Shown here: positions 55,282-64,000 of the stretch, piece by piece
Layout: every line of letters begins with the position of its first letter
Numbering within the stretch: the stretch's first letter is position 1
DNA from: Methylobacterium sp. W2
GTDB lineage: Bacteria; Pseudomonadota; Alphaproteobacteria; Rhizobiales; Beijerinckiaceae
Assembly: GCF_020662345.1 (NCBI RefSeq)
Contig: NZ_VMOA01000015.1
Span: 54,423-118,422, forward strand
Length of the DNA: 64,000 bases
Direction of reading: 5' to 3'
Position numbers and translations under genes: made by a program
Notes under the pieces: model-generated
The model's input: the letters and a program-made list of their open reading frames with translations, nothing else
Told to the model about the DNA's origin: nothing
Database searches by the model: none

Positions 55282-55892
55282 GGTGCCTCGTCTCGATGAT
55301 GTGTCGTCGTTCCGTAGCCCACTGTTGGCGCAGGTCTATGGAGGTCTCCGTGCGGTCCATCACCCCGCATGCCGCTTGTGCTTGGCAAGCCCTGTAGATC
55401 GCCCGAATGGGGCGGGATTGCGGGTGAAGCGCGGCAAGTCGCGGGCGACCGCTTTTCGCGATGGACGGGACACCTCGGCCGGTCGCGACGCCGCATGGCG
55501 CATCAAACCTGTCCAACTCGCGCGCGAGCCTCTTGCTGGAGCGTTTAAAATCTGTCACCTTCCGTAATTAGGACAGTACGGCTGTCCCATTTTCGGCAGG
55601 GCGTCCGGCGGTGAGCGATCTCGGCGGACGAGGTGCCTTCGAGAAACGTGGAAGGTCTTGAGCGGGTGTCGAATCTCACGAAAAAACGAGATTCCAAGCC
55701 GGTCGCCATTGCGGCGATCCGGGCCCGCACGGCTTGAATTCAAGCCGGCGCTGAGCCCGCGGAGAGCGGGCGCTTCCTCACCGAAGACCCTGCCCGAATC
55801 CGACCGCGTCGAGGACGGAGCCTGAGTGCCGGATGGCATTCGGGCATGAAACATGCTCGCATGCGGGCACGGACGAACGAGGCTGAGGGGTT
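55282..55892. other. Long intergenic region upstream of gltB
   Basis: 611 bases, the longest gap in the window; no open frame here has a start signal or family resemblance. It contains the inverted repeat GGACAG-N5-CTGTCC (55571-55587) next to an AT-rich patch (55544-55570), and an 18-base perfect palindrome at 55730-55747. It likely holds the gltB promoter with a long leader and the promoter of the divergent exported protein gene. Confidence 0.5.
55730..55747. promoter_or_regulatory. Perfect 18-base palindrome upstream of gltB
   Basis: CGGCTTGAATTCAAGCCG is fully self-complementary and lies 146 bases before the gltB start. It could be a regulator-binding dyad or a hairpin in the leader. No regulator is assigned. 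Confidence 0.45.
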
Positions 55893-60605
<4,713 letters not shown>

Positions 60606-60700
60606 CACTGAGACATAGGATCGGTTTCGATCCGACGTCGTCGAGGGGATCGATGCGGACACTCGTTTCGCGTCGGACCGTGCCTGAGGAGAAGGGATAC

Positions 60701-60931
60701 ATGATCGAACGGAGGATCAAGCTTCATCGCGAGGGGCACGAGCAGACCATCCGGCTCCCGGATGAGTTCGCTCTGCCCGGCGACGAGGCGATCCTTCGCT
60801 TGGAGGCCGGCCGTCTGACGCTCGAAGCCGTCGGACAACTTTCCCTCCTGTCGACCCTTTCGCGCCTCATGCCTCTGGACGATGCGTGGCCCGAGATCGA
60901 GGACCGTCTTCCGGAGCCGGTTGATCTCTAG
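60701..60931 (+). CDS. vapB: VapB-type antitoxin
   Basis: 76 aa. The N-terminal 45 residues (IKLHREGHEQTIRLPDEFAL then PGDEA) form an AbrB/SpoVT-like swapped-hairpin DNA-binding domain, as in VapB/MazE antitoxins. The C-terminal acidic tail (DDAWPEIEDRLPEPVDL) would wrap the toxin. GGAGAAGGGA lies upstream of the ATG at 60701. The stop overlaps the vapC GTG by one base (TAGTG), the usual coupling. It should bind its own promoter in the 95-base gap after gltB. Confidence 0.85.
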   Translation: MIERRIKLHREGHEQTIRLPDEFALPGDEAILRLEAGRLTLEAVGQLSLLSTLSRLMPLDDAWPEIEDRLPEPVDL

Positions 60932-61332
60932 TGCGCTACCTGCTCGACACGAACATCCTGTCGGCCCTCGTTCGCGCTCCCAATGGGCTCTTGCGAGACA
61001 CGATTGCGCGGGTGGGGGAGTCGAACGTCTATACGAGTGTGGTGGTGGCCTCGGAACTGCGTTTCGGTGCTGCAAAAAAAGGATCCGAACGCCTGACCCG
61101 GCAGGTGGATGCGGTTTTGGGTGCGATCACCGTCGCATCCCTCTCTGTGCCCATCGATCACACCTATGGCGAACTGCGCCGACTTCTCGAGGCGGCTGGA
61201 ACACCGATCGGAGCGAACGACCTGCTGATCGCGTCGCACGCGATTTGCGATGGCAGTATTTTGGTGACGGACAATGTCGGTGAGTTCTCGTGGGTGCCGA
61301 TGCTCGACGTCGAGAACTGGTTGAGACCGTAG
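60931..61332 (+). CDS. vapC: VapC-type PIN-domain ribonuclease toxin
   Basis: 133 aa PIN domain. All four acidic residues are present: D6 (LLDTNILS), E42 (VVASELRFGA), D97 (IGANDLLIA) and D114 (VTDN). It should be an active Mg-dependent endoribonuclease, probably cutting tRNA or rRNA, neutralised by VapB. GTG start. The pair lies between gltB and gltD, splitting an operon that is usually contiguous; an A-run (GCAAAAAAAGG) inside the gene is unlike the neighbouring GC-rich coding sequence. Confidence 0.9.
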   Translation: MRYLLDTNILSALVRAPNGLLRDTIARVGESNVYTSVVVASELRFGAAKKGSERLTRQVDAVLGAITVASLSVPIDHTYGELRRLLEAAGTPIGANDLLIASHAICDGSILVTDNVGEFSWVPMLDVENWLRP

Positions 61333-61404
61333 CGAGCTCGCTCGCGAAAGAAGAATTGGTCTCCGCTTCGTGCGGAGCGCTTTGGGTGAGTGGGGCTTTA
61401 GGTC

Positions 61405-62838
61405 ATGGGCAAGATCACGGGTTTCCTCGAGTTCGACCGGCAGGAGCAGAAGTATCAGCTCGCAGCGGACCGCGTGCGGCACTTCCGCGAGTTCACGCTG
61501 CCCCTCGATGAGCACGACCTGAAGAAGCAGGCGGCGCGCTGCATGGATTGCGGCATCCCGTTCTGCCATGGGCCGACCGGTTGCCCCGTGCACAACCAGA
61601 TCCCCGACTGGAACGAACTCGTTTTCCAATCGGATTGGGAGGAGGCCGCGCGCAACCTCCACTCCACCAACAACTTCCCGGAATTCACCGGCCGCGTCTG
61701 CCCGGCGCCGTGCGAGGAAGCCTGCACCCTCAACCTCGAGAACCAGCCCGTCGCGATCAAGACGATCGAGCAGGCCATCGCCGACCGCGCCTGGAACAAC
61801 GGCTGGGTGAAGCCGGAAATCCCCGCCACCCGCACCGGCAAGAAGGTCGCCGTCATCGGTTCCGGACCGGCCGGAATGGCCGCGGCGCAGCAGCTCGCCC
61901 GCGTCGGCCATAACGTCCATGTCTTCGAGCGCGAGCCGAAGGCCGGCGGTCTGCTGCGCTACGGCATCCCCGATTTTAAGATGGAGAAGCGCCATATCGA
62001 CCGGCGCGTGAAGCAGATGGAAGCGGAGGGCGTGACCTTCCATTACGGCGTCAATGTCGGCGTGACGAAGCCGCTCGACGAACTCACCGCCGAGTTCGAC
62101 GCGGTGCTCTTCGCCGGCGGCGCCGAGGACCCGCGCAATCCGCAGCTTCCCGGCCAGGAACTCGCCGGCGTGCATTACGCGATGCCGTTCCTCGTCCAAT
62201 CGAACCGCAGGGTCGGCGCCGAGCCGATGCCGGGCAACGGCGAATTGCCGATCCTCGCCACCGCCAAGAACGTCGTGGTGATCGGTGGCGGCGATACGGC
62301 TTCGGATTGCGTCGGCACCTCATTCCGCCAGGGCGCCCTGTCGGTGACGCAGCTCGACATCCGGCCGCGCCCGCCCGAGCGCGAGGACAAGCTCTCGGTC
62401 TGGCCCTACTGGCCGACCAAGATGCGGACCTCGTCGAGCCAGGCGGAAGGTGCCGAGCGCGAGTTCCAGGCCGCGACTTTGCGGCTGGAGGGCAACAAGA
62501 AGGGCAAGCTCACGGGCGTCGTCTGCACCCGCGTGGACGAGAAGCGCCAGCCGGTCCCCGGCGGCGAGTTCACCCTGCCGGCGGATCTGGTCTTCCTCGC
62601 CATCGGTTTTGCCGGCTCGCTCCGCAAGGGCCTGCTGGAGGAATCCGGCGTCGTCATGGACAAGCGCGGCAATGTCACCGCCAACGAGCTCGATTACCGG
62701 ACGTCCAACGAGAAGATCTATGCCGCCGGCGACATGCGCCGTGGCCAGTCTCTCGTGGTCTGGGCGATCCGCGAAGGCCGTCAGGCGGCGCGCTCCATCG
62801 ACGAGGCGCTGATGGGATCGAGTGTCCTGCCGCGCTGA
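61405..62838 (+). CDS. gltD: Glutamate synthase (NADPH) small subunit
   Basis: 477 aa FAD subunit that feeds NADPH electrons to GltB. The N-terminal Fe-S region has [20 protein letters not shown], then [14 protein letters not shown], giving two 4Fe-4S clusters. FAD loop [19 protein letters not shown] near residue 150, NADPH loop [17 protein letters not shown] near residue 290, and the C-terminal [18 protein letters not shown]. It begins 72 bases after vapC, so its expression may depend on read-through of vapBC or a promoter there. Confidence 0.96.
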   Translation: MGKITGFLEFDRQEQKYQLAADRVRHFREFTLPLDEHDLKKQAARCMDCGIPFCHGPTGCPVHNQIPDWNELVFQSDWEEAARNLHSTNNFPEFTGRVCPAPCEEACTLNLENQPVAIKTIEQAIADRAWNNGWVKPEIPATRTGKKVAVIGSGPAGMAAAQQLARVGHNVHVFEREPKAGGLLRYGIPDFKMEKRHIDRRVKQMEAEGVTFHYGVNVGVTKPLDELTAEFDAVLFAGGAEDPRNPQLPGQELAGVHYAMPFLVQSNRRVGAEPMPGNGELPILATAKNVVVIGGGDTASDCVGTSFRQGALSVTQLDIRPRPPEREDKLSVWPYWPTKMRTSSSQAEGAEREFQAATLRLEGNKKGKLTGVVCTRVDEKRQPVPGGEFTLPADLVFLAIGFAGSLRKGLLEESGVVMDKRGNVTANELDYRTSNEKIYAAGDMRRGQSLVVWAIREGRQAARSIDEALMGSSVLPR

Positions 62839-62847
62839 GGTAACGAT

Positions 62848-62875
62848 CCGGGGCCGGCTTAATGCTAGGCCCCGG
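62848..62875. terminator. Convergent terminator after gltD
   Basis: Perfect 8-base stem CCGGGGCC / GGCCCCGG with a 12-base loop, 10 bases after the gltD stop, between two convergent genes. No T-run on either strand. Confidence 0.6.
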
Positions 62876-62916
62876 CGACTGAAGCTCTTATCGAGCTCGG
62901 CGCCGCCACGCCGGGA

Positions 62917-64000
62917 TCAGCCCGGCGGCCATTTGAAATCGTCGGCCCGGCCCGGCTGAGGCATGGGCGCCGAGCCACGCTGGAGCACTCGCTCCACGTT
63001 CCCCGATGCGTCGCCGTCGCGCGGCCGTCCGCTGATGAGCGTGCCGCCGGGGGTCACTTCGGCGCGGCCGAGGGGTAGGACCGGGCCAAACGCGGGCTTT
63101 ACCGGCAGGGCCGGGATGCCGGGAGGCTCCGGCAGGCTCGGCAGCATCGCGGTGATCTGGCGGTCGATCGCAGCGGTATCGTCGAGTTTCGGCGCCTCGT
63201 CATCGAGAAGGGGGCCGGGAACCGTCGCCACGGGCGCGACGGCCGGCGCCTCCGCGGGGTTGGCGCCCATGAGACGTTTGAGTTCGACATCGGCGAAATG
63301 CGCGATCTTGCGGGCGCCCGCCTTAGTGAAATGCACGCCGTCCGACGTCCGCAGCTTGGCTTCCTGCCCTTCCAGGTCGGGGCCGGTCATGGTGAAGCGG
63401 TTGCGGTCGTCGACGAAGCCCGGCCAGATGTCGACATAGTTCCCACCCGCTTTCGCGACGCGGTCGCGGATCAGATCGTTGATCGTCGCGATGTCTTTCG
63501 TCAGCGGCTCGCTGCGCATGGGCGGCGCGCCCACCCAGATCAACGGAATCTTCTGGTTCGCGAAGACCTTGGCCAGGGCGTCCACGCGGTCGCGGTAGAT
63601 CTCGCGCCAGCGTTCCGTCCCGGGGTCCACAGTCTCCGTTCCCTCACGGATGGGCTGGCGATCGTTCGCGCCGAGCATTACCACGGCATAGGAGACCTTC
63701 GGGCTCGTCTTGAGGAAATCCTCCGCCGCCTTCGGCCAGTCGACCACGTCCTTCCGGACGAGACCGCTATCGGCCTTCGTGCGGTCGAGGATCGCCACAT
63801 CGGCATTGTCCTCGAACACGTCGTCGAGGCCACGGCCGAGATAGCTCGCCAGGGAATCGCCGAACACGGCGATGCGGATCGACGGCTCCGCTTTGGGCTG
63901 AACCGGCTTCGGCTGGGCGATCACCGGGGCCGGGCGAGGCCGCTTCGTGTAGGAGCGCTGGCTCTCCCCAATGGTCGGCGGCCGCGGACGGGTGGGGCGG
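62917..64000 (-). CDS. SGNH/GDSL-type hydrolase (DUF459-like), 5' end outside window
   Basis: At least 360 codons; the frame is still open at base 64000, so the N-terminus (probably a signal or membrane anchor) is missing. The SGNH blocks are present: GDS in AVFGDSLASYLGRGL (catalytic Ser), GxND in VVMLGANDRQP, and DxxH in TSDGVHFTKAGARKIA. An Arg/Pro/Thr-rich stretch precedes the domain, and the C-terminal ~100 residues are Pro-rich. Related DUF459 proteins are periplasmic and tied to cell-wall or polysaccharide O-acyl turnover; the substrate here is unknown. Confidence 0.85.
   Translation of the reverse strand, partial: RPTRPRPPTIGESQRSYTKRPRPAPVIAQPKPVQPKAEPSIRIAVFGDSLASYLGRGLDDVFEDNADVAILDRTKADSGLVRKDVVDWPKAAEDFLKTSPKVSYAVVMLGANDRQPIREGTETVDPGTERWREIYRDRVDALAKVFANQKIPLIWVGAPPMRSEPLTKDIATINDLIRDRVAKAGGNYVDIWPGFVDDRNRFTMTGPDLEGQEAKLRTSDGVHFTKAGARKIAHFADVELKRLMGANPAEAPAVAPVATVPGPLLDDEAPKLDDTAAIDRQITAMLPSLPEPPGIPALPVKPAFGPVLPLGRAEVTPGGTLISGRPRDGDASGNVERVLQRGSAPMPQPGRADDFKWPPG

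Noticed and set aside
55233..55567. Small open frames in the gltB upstream gap
   Set aside because: No ribosome-binding site, Arg/Pro-rich random-looking translations, overlapping in several frames.

Overview
The window is high-GC, gene-dense chromosomal DNA from an alphaproteobacterium of the Hyphomicrobiales. Gene content fits Methylobacterium/Methylorubrum best: an NAD-linked formate dehydrogenase cluster in the order gamma-beta-alpha-fdhD-delta, LpxI in place of LpxH in lipid A synthesis, an extended ribosomal protein S2, an aa3 oxidase cluster with ctaB/ctaG/SURF1, and many GTG/TTG starts with 1-4 base overlaps. This assignment is inferred from gene content; no search was run.

Layout. 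1-4.2 kb: end of lepB, then rnc, era and two rRNA-modification genes (an RsmC-like methyltransferase and an RsuA-family pseudouridine synthase). 4.4-26.1 kb: the conserved translation and envelope block rpsB, tsf, pyrH, [BLUF gene], frr, uppS, cdsA, dxr, [DUF2269, SDR-DoxX, TetR, HlyD, MFS pump], rseP, bamA, lpxD, fabZ, lpxA, lpxI, lpxB. The bracketed genes are insertions into an otherwise widely conserved order. 26-31.6 kb: a truncated outer-membrane-type protein, a double cold-shock protein, a stand-alone receiver protein, ppx/gppA with rlmE, and a flavodoxin-reductase-like protein whose ferredoxin-like N-terminus has lost its cysteines. 31.7-39.7 kb (minus strand): a PAS-GGDEF-EAL membrane protein, an M16 peptidase, thrC, a glycosyltransferase-like protein and a DUF4864 protein. 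39.8-46.7 kb (minus): cytochrome c oxidase genes coxB, coxA, ctaB, a small CoxF-like protein, ctaG, ctaE, a terminator, then DUF983 and SURF1. 47.1-54.3 kb (plus): LysR regulator and formate dehydrogenase. 54.4-64 kb: a proline-rich exported protein, gltB and gltD separated by a vapBC toxin-antitoxin pair, and a partial SGNH hydrolase.

How the genes work together. Most of the window is core metabolism: ribosome production (S2, EF-Ts, RRF, Era, RNase III), precursors for envelope assembly (UppS, CdsA, Dxr, LpxA/D/I/B, FabZ, BamA, RseP), respiration (aa3 oxidase and its assembly factors), formate oxidation to CO2 with NADH production, and ammonium assimilation (GltBD). The most notable non-routine items are the BLUF gene between pyrH and frr with a substituted flavin-contact asparagine, a multi-hairpin RNA leader in front of bamA, a TetR-controlled pump with a perfect 29-base operator inserted in the dxr-rseP junction, vapBC inside gltBD, and the cysteine-less reductase. 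I found no rRNA, tRNA, CRISPR array, insertion sequence or prophage, and nothing that is clearly a wholly new multi-gene system.
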